From: Streptomyces antarcticus
Lineage (GTDB): Bacteria; Actinomycetota; Actinomycetes; Streptomycetales; Streptomycetaceae
Direction: 5' to 3'
Assembly: GCF_026627255.1 (NCBI RefSeq)
Contig: NZ_JAPNLM010000018.1
Location: forward strand, 62,001-126,000
Length of the DNA stretch: 64,000 nt
The translations under genes were made by a program, and so were the position numbers. Positions 1 through 9,211 of this stretch are shown in pieces. The notes under the pieces are model-generated. The model searched no databases. It had not been told where the DNA came from and saw only the letters and a program-made list of their open reading frames with translations. How positions within the stretch are numbered: the first letter of the stretch is position 1; each line of letters opens with the position of its first letter.

Positions 1-318
1 CACGGCGTCTTCCCCCGGGAACGCGAGGAGGGCCAGACCTTCATCGTCGATCTCGTGCTCCACATCGACACCCGCCCCGCGGCGGCCGACGACGACCTGG
101 CCAAGACCGTGCACTACGGGGTGGTCGCGGAGGAAGTCGTCGACGTGGTCCAGGGAGAGCCGGTCGACCTGATCGAGACGCTCGCCGAGCGGATCGCCCA
201 GCAATGTCTGAAGCACGAAGCGGTGGCACAGGTGGAGGTCGTCGTCCACAAGCCGGACGCGCCCATCACCGTCCCCTTCGACGACGTGACCATCACGATC
301 ACCCGGAGCCGCGCATGA
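1..318 (+). CDS. folB: dihydroneopterin aldolase, 5' end outside window
   Basis: Converts 7,8-dihydroneopterin to 6-hydroxymethyl-dihydropterin and glycolaldehyde in folate synthesis. The frame is open from base 1 and ends at TGA 316-318, leaving 105 residues of a family usually near 120, so only the first few codons are missing. Visible family features are the opening HGVFPRER segment, the acidic stretch before it reaches the pocket, and the C-terminal HKPDAP segment holding the catalytic lysine. The next gene, folK, starts inside this gene's stop region (ATGA overlap), so the two consecutive folate enzymes are translationally coupled. Identification is firm; the start cannot be seen. Confidence 0.93.
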   Translation, partial: HGVFPREREEGQTFIVDLVLHIDTRPAAADDDLAKTVHYGVVAEEVVDVVQGEPVDLIETLAERIAQQCLKHEAVAQVEVVVHKPDAPITVPFDDVTITITRSRA

Positions 319-923
319 ACAACGGACTGAACGCACAGAGCGACCCCACGGTCCAGCCGGTACCGGCGTCCGTCGTGGAGACGGTCGACGCGGCCGACGT
401 CACGCTGTCCAACCCCAAATGGGCCGTGATCGCGCTCGGCGCGAACCTCGGGAACCGGCTGGAGACCCTCCAGGGCGCCATCGACGCCCTCGGCGACACC
501 CCGGGCCTGCGGGTCAAGGCGGTCTCCCCGGTCTACGAGACCGAGCCGTGGGGCGTGGACCCCGGCTCCCAGCCCGCGTACTTCAACGCGGTCGTCTCGG
601 TGAAGACGACCCTGCCGCCGTCCTCGCTCCTGGAGCGCGGACAGGCCATCGAGGAAGCCTTCGACCGCGTCCGCGAGGAGCGCTGGGGCCCGCGCACCAT
701 CGACGTCGACATCGTCGCGTACGCCGAGGTGATCTCCGAGGACCCGGTCCTCACCCTCCCGCACCCGCGCGCCCACCAGCGCGCCTTCGTCCTGGCCCCC
801 TGGCACGACATCGACCCGGAGGCCCGGATCCCGGGCCGCGGAGCCGTCTCCGCGCTCCTGGCCGGAATCGGCCTGACCGGCGTCACGCCGCGCGCCGACC
901 TGGAACTCCGCCTCCCCGAGTAG
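315..923 (+). CDS. folK: 6-hydroxymethyl-7,8-dihydropterin pyrophosphokinase
   Basis: Transfers pyrophosphate from ATP to hydroxymethyl-dihydropterin, the step after FolB. The 202-residue protein has the N-terminal ALGANLGNR motif and the family signature WGPRTIDVDIV, whose acidic residues bind magnesium. ATG 315 overlaps the folB stop and is preferred over earlier in-frame codons that lie inside folB. About 37 residues precede the conserved core, longer than in E. coli FolK, which is common in actinobacteria. The gene is followed by a DUF3180 membrane protein gene 53 bases on, the usual Streptomyces order. Confidence 0.95.
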   Translation: MNNGLNAQSDPTVQPVPASVVETVDAADVTLSNPKWAVIALGANLGNRLETLQGAIDALGDTPGLRVKAVSPVYETEPWGVDPGSQPAYFNAVVSVKTTLPPSSLLERGQAIEEAFDRVREERWGPRTIDVDIVAYAEVISEDPVLTLPHPRAHQRAFVLAPWHDIDPEARIPGRGAVSALLAGIGLTGVTPRADLELRLPE

Positions 924-976
924 TCGTTACCCTGTGGGCTGCTGACGGATCGGCGCGGGAAGCGGGGAACGGGCAA

Positions 977-1465
977 GTGAAGCAACTGAGGCCGGCGGTA
1001 CTGGCGGGCATCTTCGCGGTCGCAGCCGTCCTGTCCTGGGCGGGCGCCCGCCTGTGGAACGCGTACGGCACCCTGCCCGGCGTCCCGCTCGCCGCCCCGG
1101 TCGTGCTGGCGGTCATCGCCGTGGTCCTGCTGGCCACCGCGCTGTCGCTGCGCGCCCGGCTGAAGGCCCAGCGCGAGCGGCGGCCCGGTGCCAAGGGCGT
1201 GGAACCGCTGATGGCGGCCCGCGCGGTGGTCTTCGGCCAGGCCAGCGCGCTGGTCGCGGCCCTCGTGGCGGGAATGTACGGCGGCGTGGGCGTCTTCCTG
1301 CTCACCGAGGCCATGGACGTCCCCGCCCGCCGCGACCAGGCCTGGTACGCCGCTTTCTCGGTCCTGGCGGGCGCCGCGGTCATCGCGGCGGCCCTCTTCC
1401 TGGAACACGTCCTCAAGCTCCCCGAGGACGACGACGAGTCCCCCGAGGCCCCGGCCCCCGCCTGA
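977..1465 (+). CDS. DUF3180 integral membrane protein
   Basis: A 162-residue protein with four hydrophobic segments: about residues 6-24, 33-55, 82-103 and 123-142. It ends in an acidic tail (EDDDESPEAPAPA). It fits the DUF3180 family, which in actinobacteria sits directly after folK. The function is unknown and its link to folate synthesis is positional only. GTG 977 is chosen because the conserved protein begins VKQLRPAVL; the open frame runs further upstream but there it overlaps folK. A strong hairpin follows at 1475-1516. Confidence 0.85.
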   Translation: MKQLRPAVLAGIFAVAAVLSWAGARLWNAYGTLPGVPLAAPVVLAVIAVVLLATALSLRARLKAQRERRPGAKGVEPLMAARAVVFGQASALVAALVAGMYGGVGVFLLTEAMDVPARRDQAWYAAFSVLAGAAVIAAALFLEHVLKLPEDDDESPEAPAPA

Positions 1466-1474
1466 CGGCATCAC

Positions 1475-1516
1475 GCCACGGTCCCCCTCCGCGCGTTCGC
1501 GGAGGGGGACCGTGGC
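1475..1516. terminator. bidirectional hairpin between DUF3180 gene and folE
   Basis: A perfect 19-base-pair inverted repeat with a CGTT loop (arms 1475-1493 and 1498-1516) lies between two convergent genes. No long T tract follows on either side, as is usual in Streptomyces. It probably ends transcription from both directions. Confidence 0.8.
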
Positions 1517-1558
1517 GCATGTACGGCGCGCCCGCGGGCGGGCACCGGCCGGCGGGGC

Positions 1559-2167
1559 TCAGCGGGCGATGATCAGGCTCATGGCCTCGCTGCGCGTCGC
1601 CGGGGCGCGGAGCTGGCCGCGGACCGCCGACGTGATGGTCTTGGCTCCCGGCTTGCGGATCCCCCGGACCGACATGCACATGTGCTCGGCCTCGACGACG
1701 ACGATGGCTCCGCGGGCGTCCAGGATCTCCATCAGGGAGTCGGCTATCTGAGTGGTGAGACGTTCCTGCACCTGCGGGCGGCGGGCGAAGACGTCCACGA
1801 GGCGGGCCAGCTTCGACAGGCCGGTGATCTTCCCGTTCTCCGCCGGTATGTAGCCCACGTGGGCGACGCCGTGGAACGGCAGCAGGTGGTGCTCGCACAG
1901 GCTCACGATCTCGATGTCCTTCACCAGGACCAGCTCGTCGTGACCCAGGTCGAAGACCGTCGTCAGCACGTCCTCGGGGTTCTGCCGCAGACCGGCCAGG
2001 ATCTCCCGGTAGGCCCGCGCCACGCGCGCCGGGGTCTCCCGCAGGCCCTCTCGGTCCGGGTCCTCGCCGACCGCGATCAGGAGCTCCCGTACGGCGGACT
2101 CGGCACGCTTCTCGTCGAACTCTCCGATCGTGCCCTCGCCGCCGGTCAGGGTCACTGGGTCGGTCAT
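1559..2167 (-). CDS. folE: GTP cyclohydrolase I
   Basis: Catalyses the first step of folate synthesis, GTP to dihydroneopterin triphosphate. The 202-residue protein has the zinc-site residues in the CEHH motif (C91, H94) and C164 within HMCMSVRG, plus the conserved GLSKL and RPQVQERLT segments. Start ATG 2167 (MTDPVTL) is chosen over the in-frame start 12 codons earlier because it matches the family N-terminus and follows a GAGG ribosome site. It lies downstream of ftsH on the same strand, 96 bases away, and converges on the DUF3180 gene. Confidence 0.96.
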   Translation of the reverse strand: MTDPVTLTGGEGTIGEFDEKRAESAVRELLIAVGEDPDREGLRETPARVARAYREILAGLRQNPEDVLTTVFDLGHDELVLVKDIEIVSLCEHHLLPFHGVAHVGYIPAENGKITGLSKLARLVDVFARRPQVQERLTTQIADSLMEILDARGAIVVVEAEHMCMSVRGIRKPGAKTITSAVRGQLRAPATRSEAMSLIIAR

Positions 2168-2263
2168 CTCATCCTCGTTCCTGTGTGCCACGCGAACGGG
2201 CACGTGAAAGTGCCGCGCCCCCCAGGCTAGAACCTGGGGGGCGCGGCTTCCATTCCGGTCGGA

Positions 2264-4297
2264 TCAGGCCTCGGGGGTGTCCTCGGGGGCCACCTCGATG
2301 CCCTTCTCCGTCGAGACCGGCGCGGCGGCGGACGCCGACGTGCCGTTCGCCGAGTTCGTCAGCTGGAGCTCCTTGGGAGAGAGCACCGGCGGACGGGTGG
2401 AGGGGGTACGGCGGGAGGAGCCGGTCCACGCGGGGCGGGCCGGACGCTTCACGATCGTCGAGAAGACCTCGGCGATCTGCTCCTTGTTCAGCGTCTCCTT
2501 CTCCAGCAGCGCGAGAACCAGGTTGTCGAGGACGTCACGGTTCTCGACGAGGATCTCCCACGCCTCGTTGTGCGCGGTCTCGATGAGCTTCTTGACCTCT
2601 TCGTCGACCAGCGCCGCGACCTCTTCCGAGTAGTCCCTCGGGTGCGCCATCTCGCGCCCCAGGAACGGCTCGGTGTTGTCGCCGCCGAACTTGATCGCAC
2701 CGAGACGCTCGGTCATGCCGTACTGCGTGACCATGGCCCGCGCCGTGGCGGTGGCCTTCTCGATGTCGTTCGCCGCGCCCGTCGTCGGGTCGTGGAAGAC
2801 CAGCTCCTCGGCCGCGCGCCCGCCCAGCATGTACGCCAGCTGGTCGAGCATCTCGTTGCGCGTGGTCGAGTACTTGTCCTCGTCGGGCAGGACCATGGTG
2901 TAACCCAGGGCCCGTCCGCGGGACAGGATCGTGATCTTGTGGACCGGGTCGGAGTTCGGGGAGGCCGCCGCGACCAGGGCGTGTCCGCCCTCGTGGTACG
3001 CGGTGATCTTCTTTTCCCGCTCCGACATGATCCGGGTCCGCTTCTGCGGGCCCGCCACGACACGGTCGATCGCCTCGTCCAGCGAGTGGTTGTCGACCAG
3101 CTTCTTGTTCGAACGGGCGGTCAGCAGGGCCGCCTCGTTCAGGACGTTGGCAAGATCGGCACCGGTGAAGCCGGGCGTGCGCCGGGCAACCGCGCCCAGG
3201 TCGACGTCCGGGGCGACCGGCTTGCCCTTCTGGTGGACCTTGAGGATCTCCAGACGGCCCTGCATGTCGGGACGGTCGACCGCGATCTGCCGGTCGAAAC
3301 GGCCCGGGCGCAGCAGCGCCGGGTCGAGGATGTCCGGACGGTTCGTGGCGGCGATCAGGATGACGCCGCCCTTCACGTCGAAGCCGTCCATCTCGACCAG
3401 CAGCTGGTTGAGGGTCTGCTCGCGCTCGTCGTGGCCGCCGCCGAGACCCGCACCGCGGTGCCGGCCGACGGCGTCGATCTCGTCGACGAAGACGATCGCC
3501 GGGGCGTTGGCCTTGGCCTGCTCGAACAGGTCACGGACACGCGAGGCACCGACACCGACGAACATCTCGACGAAGTCGGACCCGGAGATCGAGTAGAAGG
3601 GGACACCGGCCTCGCCCGCGACGGCGCGCGCGAGCAGGGTCTTTCCGGTGCCGGGCGGGCCGTACAGCAGCACGCCCTTGGGAATCTTGGCGCCGACGGC
3701 CTGGAACTTCGCCGGCTCCTGGAGGAACTCCTTGATCTCGTGGAGTTCCTCGACGGCCTCGTCCGAACCCGCGACATCGGCGAACGTCGTCTTCGGGGTG
3801 TCCTTGGTGATGAGCTTGGCCTTGGACTTCCCGAAGTTCATGACCCGGGAGCCGCCGCCCTGCATCTGGTTCATCAGGAACAGGAAGACAACGACGATGA
3901 GGACGAAAGGCAGGAGCGAGAGCAGCACGCTCAGGAACGGGCTGGTCTTGTCCGGAGAGACGGAGTAGCCCTTGGGAATCTGACCGGCTTCGTACTTGCT
4001 CTGGAGGCTCTGGGCGAGCTGGACGCCCTGATCCCCGATGTAGTTGGCCTGGAACTTGGTGCCGTCGCGCTTGTCGAGCTTCTGATCGCTCTTCAGATCG
4101 ATCTTGATCATCTGGCTGTCGCCGGTGGTCAGGCGTGCCTGCTCCACCTGGCCACTGTTGATCGCCTTGATGACCTCGCTGGTGTCCACCGACTTGTAGC
4201 CGCCGCCGGAGCCGACGACATTCATCAACACGACCACGGCGAGGACGGCCAGCACGATCCACATGACCGGCCCACGGAAGTATCGCTTCACGTCCAT
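2264..4297 (-). CDS. ftsH: ATP-dependent membrane zinc protease FtsH
   Basis: Membrane AAA+ protease that unfolds and degrades membrane and regulatory proteins. The 677-residue protein has an N-terminal membrane helix (about residues 8-26), an extracytoplasmic domain, a second helix (about 110-130), Walker A GPPGTGKT at about 213-220, Walker B IVFVDEID, the second region of homology ending LLRPGRFDRQ, and the zinc motif HEGGH at about 435-439. ATG 4297 (MDVKRYFRGP) is the family N-terminus; the frame is open for 47 more codons upstream but that part looks non-coding. The C-terminal tail is low in complexity. Confidence 0.97.
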   Translation of the reverse strand: MDVKRYFRGPVMWIVLAVLAVVVLMNVVGSGGGYKSVDTSEVIKAINSGQVEQARLTTGDSQMIKIDLKSDQKLDKRDGTKFQANYIGDQGVQLAQSLQSKYEAGQIPKGYSVSPDKTSPFLSVLLSLLPFVLIVVVFLFLMNQMQGGGSRVMNFGKSKAKLITKDTPKTTFADVAGSDEAVEELHEIKEFLQEPAKFQAVGAKIPKGVLLYGPPGTGKTLLARAVAGEAGVPFYSISGSDFVEMFVGVGASRVRDLFEQAKANAPAIVFVDEIDAVGRHRGAGLGGGHDEREQTLNQLLVEMDGFDVKGGVILIAATNRPDILDPALLRPGRFDRQIAVDRPDMQGRLEILKVHQKGKPVAPDVDLGAVARRTPGFTGADLANVLNEAALLTARSNKKLVDNHSLDEAIDRVVAGPQKRTRIMSEREKKITAYHEGGHALVAAASPNSDPVHKITILSRGRALGYTMVLPDEDKYSTTRNEMLDQLAYMLGGRAAEELVFHDPTTGAANDIEKATATARAMVTQYGMTERLGAIKFGGDNTEPFLGREMAHPRDYSEEVAALVDEEVKKLIETAHNEAWEILVENRDVLDNLVLALLEKETLNKEQIAEVFSTIVKRPARPAWTGSSRRTPSTRPPVLSPKELQLTNSANGTSASAAAPVSTEKGIEVAPEDTPEA

Positions 4298-4460
4298 CCA
4301 TACGGGGCGCCAGGCACCCCGTCCCTCCTGCCCGTAGGTAAATGCTGCTGTGAGTAAAGACTGTTCTTCGGAATGTACCCCTGTATTGTCACCCGCGGCC
4401 TCGTGGGACGGCTGACAGACCCGCTTCCCCTGCTCCAACGCCGGGAAGCGCCCCCAGGTT

Positions 4461-4479
4461 CCCCTCGCTCGGCGAGGGG
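4461..4479 (-). terminator. short hairpin downstream of hpt
   Basis: An 8-base-pair GC stem (CCCCTCGC/GCGAGGGG, loop TCG) lies 26 bases past the hpt stop, in the 207-base gap before ftsH. There is no T tract. It may be a weak terminator or a structured leader element of ftsH. Confidence 0.4.
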
Positions 4480-4504
4480 GTGGTCCCGGGGGCCGGGAGG
4501 GTGA

Positions 4505-5065
4505 TCAGCCGCCGTACACGTGAGGCGCGAGCGTGCCGACGAACGGCAGGTTGCGGTACTTCTCCGCGTAGTCGAGGCCGTAGCCCACGACGAACTCGTT
4601 CGGGATGTCGAAACCGACCCACTTCACGTCGATGGCGACCTTGGCGGCGTCGGGCTTGCGCAGCAGCGTGACGACCTCGAGGGAGGCCGGCTCGCGGGAG
4701 CCCAGGTTCGACAGCAGCCAGGACAGCGTCAGACCGGAGTCGATGATGTCCTCGACGATCAGGACGTGCTTGCCCTTGATGTCGGTGTCCAGGTCCTTGA
4801 GGATCCGGACCACACCCGAGGACTGGGTCCCGGCGCCGTACGAGGAAACCGCCATCCAGTCCATCGTGAGCGGGGTGGACAAGGCGCGCGCCAGGTCCGC
4901 CATCACCATCACGGCGCCCTTGAGCACACCGACGATGAGCAGGTCCTTGCCCGCGTACTCCGCATCGATCTTCGCGGCCAGCTCGGCCAGCTTCGCGTCG
5001 ATCTCTTCCTTGGTGATGAGCACCGACTGGAGGTCGTTGCCCATGTCCTTCTCGTCCACCCGCAT
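4505..5065 (-). CDS. hpt: hypoxanthine phosphoribosyltransferase
   Basis: Purine salvage: joins hypoxanthine or guanine to PRPP. The PRPP-binding motif is VEDIIDSGLT, and the flanking KGAVMVMADLARAL and GFDIPNEFVVGYGLDY segments are typical of the family. ATG 5065 (MRVDEKDMGNDLQ, 186 residues) is the likely start; an ATG seven codons in (5044) is an alternative. The tilS stop lies 67 bases upstream of this start, so tilS and hpt probably share a transcript, as in most Gram-positive bacteria. Confidence 0.95.
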   Translation of the reverse strand: MRVDEKDMGNDLQSVLITKEEIDAKLAELAAKIDAEYAGKDLLIVGVLKGAVMVMADLARALSTPLTMDWMAVSSYGAGTQSSGVVRILKDLDTDIKGKHVLIVEDIIDSGLTLSWLLSNLGSREPASLEVVTLLRKPDAAKVAIDVKWVGFDIPNEFVVGYGLDYAEKYRNLPFVGTLAPHVYGG

Positions 5066-5131
5066 CACTTTCGTTGTCGGCCGGGGCTCCGGGGGCGACC
5101 CCGGAGGACTCAGCCGTGTTTCGAGCGCCAA

Positions 5132-6193
5132 TCAGCCCTGCCGAATGACAAGTCTGCCACCCTGCCGCTGGGCCTCGACCCGGCCGGGCAGGTTGATGGC
5201 GCCCTGGCCGCGCCATCCGGTGATGAGGCGGTCGACTTCTTCGATGTGACGGGCGAAGAGCGACCCCGCGGGAGAACCGGCGGCGACCACGGCCCTGCGC
5301 AGCACCCGGCGCCGGACGGCCGGGGGCAGGGCGTACAGCTTGGCGCACTCCAGACGGCCGTCGTCGTCCCGTACGCCGGTCTCCGCGGAGGCGGCCCAGG
5401 AGTCCAGGGCGTCGGCGTCGTCGCGGGACAGCTGGGCGGTACGGGCCAGCGCCTCGACGACGCCCTTGCCCAGCGCCTTCTCCAGGGCGGGCAGTCCCTC
5501 GTGGCGCAGGCGGGAGCGGGTGTAGGCGGGGTCGATGTTGTGCGGGTCGTCCCAGACGGGGAGGGACTGGACCATGCAGGCCTTGCGGGCGGTCTGCCGG
5601 TCGACCTGGAGGAAGGGGCGGCGGTAGCGGTTGGTGCGGCCGGGTCCGCCGGACTTCTCGGCCATGCCGGAGAGGGACCGGATGCCGGAGCCGCGGGCGA
5701 GGCCCAGCAAAACGGTTTCGGCCTGGTCGTCGCGCGTGTGGCCCAGCAGTACGGCGGCGGCGCCCAGCCGGTCCGCGGCCTCGTCGAGGGCTCCGTAGCG
5801 GGCGTCGCGGGCCGCGGCCTCGGGACCGCCGTCACGCCCGACGCGCACGGCGACGGACTCCACCGGGTCGAGGCGGAGCGCGGTCATGCGGGTGACGACC
5901 TCGGCGGCGCGCAGGTCGGAGCCGGCCTGGAGGCCGTGGTCGACGGTGATACCGCCGGCCCGGATGCCGAGTTTGGGCGCCTCGAAGGCCAGGGCGGAGG
6001 CGAGGGCCATCGAGTCGGCGCCCCCGGAGCAGGCGACGAGGACGAGCGGCGGGCCGCCGGCCGGCGTGCGCGGGTCGGCGCAGGGCGCGGCCCCGGACCG
6101 GGTCTGGGGGAGTTCGGTGAGATCGGTGAGGACGTCGTGGAGTACGCGGCGGACCGCCAGGCGTATCGCCGCGACCGCAGGATGGGGACCCAT
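5132..6193 (-). CDS. tilS: tRNA(Ile)-lysidine synthase
   Basis: Modifies the wobble cytidine of the CAU-anticodon isoleucine tRNA to lysidine, an essential step. The PP-loop SGGADS (in ACSGGADSMALA) binds ATP. Other family segments are the GITVDHGLQ, LGHTRDDQAETVLL and RPFLQV blocks. ATG 6193 (MGPHPAVAAIRLAV, 353 residues) fits the family; an in-frame start 41 codons earlier adds proline-rich sequence unlike the family. The N-terminal domain carries a short low-complexity insert (CADPRTPAGGPP) just before the PP-loop. Confidence 0.94.
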   Translation of the reverse strand: MGPHPAVAAIRLAVRRVLHDVLTDLTELPQTRSGAAPCADPRTPAGGPPLVLVACSGGADSMALASALAFEAPKLGIRAGGITVDHGLQAGSDLRAAEVVTRMTALRLDPVESVAVRVGRDGGPEAAARDARYGALDEAADRLGAAAVLLGHTRDDQAETVLLGLARGSGIRSLSGMAEKSGGPGRTNRYRRPFLQVDRQTARKACMVQSLPVWDDPHNIDPAYTRSRLRHEGLPALEKALGKGVVEALARTAQLSRDDADALDSWAASAETGVRDDDGRLECAKLYALPPAVRRRVLRRAVVAAGSPAGSLFARHIEEVDRLITGWRGQGAINLPGRVEAQRQGGRLVIRQG

Positions 6194-6440
6194 GTCCGGT
6201 GCCCTTCGGTGGAGTTCGGATGCCTCGGGGGCTCCCCCGGCTGTCGCCGGAAGGGCCCCGGGGAACGGGGTGCTCAGGAGTGGTGCCCGGATTTCCCCGG
6301 CGAGCGGGGATGTCACTCAGAGTGCGTCGATGGTGACAGAGCCGAGCCGTTCCCCGAGCATCGCACGCCCTTTCACGGCCTACGGTCCCTCGGACGGGTG
6401 ACGCTGCTTCCCCCAGTGAGACATGTTTACGCCCCCCGCG

Positions 6441-7586
6441 TCACCCGCGTTCGCTCTCTTCACTCCCCTTGCGGTGTACACGGGCCACCCAGTCCGCGGG
6501 CCGGGCGATCTCGGCCTTGGTCGGCAGTGTGTTCGGAGAGGTCCACACCCGGTTGAACCCGTCCATGCCGACCTGGCCGACGACGGAGCGCACGAAACGC
6601 TCGCCGTCGCGGTACTGGCGCAGCTTCGCGTCGAGGCCGAGGAGCTTGCGCAGCGCGGCGTCGAGTCGGCCGGCCCCACTGGCCCTGCGCTGCTGGAACT
6701 TCTCCCGGATCTCGGCGACGGAGGGCACCACCTGGGGGCCGACCCCGTCCATGACGAAGTCGGCGTGGCCCTCCAGGAGGGACATGACGGCGGTGAGCCG
6801 GCCCAGCACCTCGCGCTGCTCGGGGGTCTGCACGAGCTCGACGAAGGAGCGGCCCTCCTCCCCCCGCTCGGCGTCGGGGCGGGCCCCGGCGAAGGACTGG
6901 GCGGCTTCGCGGATGCGCTCCAAGACCGTCGACGGGTCCATTTCGGTGGCTCCCAGGAACGTCTGGATTTCGCCCTCGAGGTGGTCCCGGAGCCACGGGA
7001 CGGCCGTGAACTGCGTACGGTGGGTCTCCTCGTGCAGGCAGACCCACAGCCGGAAGTCGTGCGGGTTCACCTCCAGTTCGCGCTCCACGTGCACGATGTT
7101 CGGCGCGACGAGCAGCAGCCGCCCGCCGCCCGCGGCGGAGCCCGGCAGGTCGCGGGAGGGCGGCGCGAAGGTCTCGTACTGGCCCAGCACGCGGGAGGCC
7201 AGGAAGCTCAGCAGCATGCCGAGCTCGACGCCGGTGACCTTGCCGCCGACCGCGCCGAGGACGGCGCCGCCGGGGGTGGCGGCGCGGCGGTCCTGCATCT
7301 TGCCCAGGAGGGGCCGCAGGAGCTCGCGGAAGCCGGCCACGTTGGCCTTGACCCATCCGGCGCGGTCGACGACCAGCACGGGCGTGTCGGGGAGGACGAG
7401 GCCCTCGGGCATCATCCGGGTGAACTCGCGCACGTGCCGTTCCGAGGTCCTGGCGTGCCCGCGCAGCTCCGCGACGACGGCCCGCGCCTCGTCCCGGCCG
7501 ACCTCCGGGCCGGGTCGCACCAGCCGGGTCGCGGTCGCCACCGCGAGGTTCCAGTCGACCATCTCCACACCACTGATGCTCGTCAT
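6441..7586 (-). CDS. zinc-dependent metalloprotease of the DUF2342 family
   Basis: A 381-residue protein with a thermolysin-like HExxH motif (HEETHRTQF) near the middle. The segments MVDWNLAVATATRLVRPGP at the N-terminus and ATEMDPSTVLERIREAA identify the actinobacterial group often labelled F420-biosynthesis-associated or zincin-like. No substrate is known, and no signal peptide or membrane helix is visible. It sits between tilS and the D,D-carboxypeptidase gene, a conserved actinobacterial order, so a housekeeping role is likely but undefined. Confidence 0.85.
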   Translation of the reverse strand: MTSISGVEMVDWNLAVATATRLVRPGPEVGRDEARAVVAELRGHARTSERHVREFTRMMPEGLVLPDTPVLVVDRAGWVKANVAGFRELLRPLLGKMQDRRAATPGGAVLGAVGGKVTGVELGMLLSFLASRVLGQYETFAPPSRDLPGSAAGGGRLLLVAPNIVHVERELEVNPHDFRLWVCLHEETHRTQFTAVPWLRDHLEGEIQTFLGATEMDPSTVLERIREAAQSFAGARPDAERGEEGRSFVELVQTPEQREVLGRLTAVMSLLEGHADFVMDGVGPQVVPSVAEIREKFQQRRASGAGRLDAALRKLLGLDAKLRQYRDGERFVRSVVGQVGMDGFNRVWTSPNTLPTKAEIARPADWVARVHRKGSEESERG

Positions 7587-7624
7587 GCGTCAACCGTACG
7601 TGGACCGGCCCCTCCGCGGACCCC

Positions 7625-9049
7625 CTACGACGCGGCGGCCACCGCCGCGGCCAGCTTGTCCAGGGCCTTCTCCGCGCCCTCGGGGGCGGGGCTGTTCGCG
7701 GTGAGGAAGGCGAAGGCGAGGAGCCTGCCGGAGGAGTCGACGACGGTTCCGGCGAGGGAGTTCACCCCGGTCAGGGTGCCCGTCTTGGCCCGGAGCAGGC
7801 CCGCGGCCGGGGAGGAGCCGGCGTTGCGGGCGCGCAGCGTGCCGGTGAACCCGGCGACGGGCAGCCCGGTCAGGACGGGCCGCAGCTCCGGCCGCCCCGG
7901 GTCGGCGGCCTTGGCCAGCAGCCCGGTCAGCAGGCCGGCGCTGACCTTGTCGGCGCGGGCCAGGCCGCTGCCGTCGGCGAAGCGGGAGCCGGCGGTGTCG
8001 ACGCCGAGGGAGGCGAGCCGTGCGGCGACGGCCTTCTCGGCGCCCTCGAAGCCGGCGGGCTGCCCCGAGGCGAGGGCGGTCTGCCGGGCGAGGGCCTCGG
8101 CGATGTCGTTGTCGCTGTTGGTCAGCATCCGCTCGACGAGCCCGGCCAGCGGGGTGGAGAGGGTGGCGGCCAGCGGCGGGGCGTCCGCGGGGGCCTTGGC
8201 GCGGGCGGGTTCGCCGGTGACCGTGATGCCGCGCTCGGCCAGCAGGGCGGCGAAGGCGCGGGCGGCGTCCTTCGACGGGTCCTCGGACCGTTCCACGGGC
8301 CCGGAGGCGGACTCGTCGGGGCGGCCCTCGTCGGCCGTCAGGGCGGTCACGAGCGCGAGGTTGGGGTTGACGCCGATCGGGTGGCGGGCGGGGCCGGTGT
8401 AGAGGGAGTCGTCGTACCCGAGGCTCACGGAGGCGGTTCCGGCGGCCTTCAGGGCCTGGGCCGTGTCGGCGGCGAGGGCGACGAGGCTGCCGCCGGAGCC
8501 GGCGGGCGCCTTCTTGCGGGCGGTGAGCGAGGGGTCGCCGCCGCCCACCAGGACGATCTGCCCGGAGGCGGCGCCCCGCACGACGGACGTACGGATCCGG
8601 TGCTCGGGCCCGAGCGCGGACAGCGCCGCCACAGCGGTGGCGATCTTGACGGTGGAGGCGGGGGTCATCGCGTCCCGCGCCCCGGACTCATAGAGCACCT
8701 GCCCGGTGGCGGTGTCCACGACGGAGGCGGTGCGGACGGTGCCGAGCGCGCGGTCGGCGAGCAGCGGGCCGAGCGCGGCGCCGAGCCCCTCGGGGGCGGC
8801 CGCGGCCTGCCCGCGCACGGCGCCCGGACCGACGGCTCCGAGCACTCCCGGGGCACTGGGCGCGGGCCGCGGCAGCGGCCCGGCACCGTGATCTGCGCCA
8901 CCCGTGCGGCCCCAGGAGGTGACCCTGTCCCGCTCGGCCTTACGCTGGCCGGAGTCCCAAGGACCGGCGGCGGACACCGTCGCCACCGACAGGGCCAGGC
9001 CAACGGCGGCCGACCCCGCGATGAGCTGCCACGTCTTGAGCAATGGCAC
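7625..9049 (-). CDS. dacB: D-alanyl-D-alanine carboxypeptidase/endopeptidase, S13 (PBP4) type
   Basis: Trims peptidoglycan stem peptides outside the membrane. All three penicillin-binding motifs are present: SxxK in ASTVK, SxN-type in TNSDND, and KTG in AKTGTL. An N-terminal hydrophobic segment (LIAGSAAVGLALSVATVSA) is a signal peptide or anchor, followed by a proline- and glycine-rich spacer. GTG 9049 (VPLLKTWQLIAG) is chosen because the 15 codons upstream are hydrophilic and spoil the signal peptide; the start is moderately sure. It is divergent from ppa, with a 162-base shared promoter region. Confidence 0.9.
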   Translation of the reverse strand: MPLLKTWQLIAGSAAVGLALSVATVSAAGPWDSGQRKAERDRVTSWGRTGGADHGAGPLPRPAPSAPGVLGAVGPGAVRGQAAAAPEGLGAALGPLLADRALGTVRTASVVDTATGQVLYESGARDAMTPASTVKIATAVAALSALGPEHRIRTSVVRGAASGQIVLVGGGDPSLTARKKAPAGSGGSLVALAADTAQALKAAGTASVSLGYDDSLYTGPARHPIGVNPNLALVTALTADEGRPDESASGPVERSEDPSKDAARAFAALLAERGITVTGEPARAKAPADAPPLAATLSTPLAGLVERMLTNSDNDIAEALARQTALASGQPAGFEGAEKAVAARLASLGVDTAGSRFADGSGLARADKVSAGLLTGLLAKAADPGRPELRPVLTGLPVAGFTGTLRARNAGSSPAAGLLRAKTGTLTGVNSLAGTVVDSSGRLLAFAFLTANSPAPEGAEKALDKLAAAVAAAS

Positions 9050-9211
9050 CTCGGACCAGCCCCTTTCGCGATCACACATATGCGTGAGGGACACTTAACC
9101 ACTGCGCATTGCCGCGAGCATGGCAGCCCACCCGGCAGGGCTGGGCCGACGCGCGCGCGGTCGAGGCAATGCAGTCCCGAAGCAATGAAGCTGATCATGG
9201 AGGAGCAGGAC

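Noticed and set aside
2570..4357. Open frame of about 595 codons opposite ftsH
   Set aside because: Shadow of ftsH: no motifs, biased composition, no ribosome site.
4298..4438. Longer ftsH reading from a start 47 codons upstream
   Set aside because: The extra part is hydrophilic and unlike FtsH, and it would put a long tail before the first membrane helix, which normally lies near the N-terminus.
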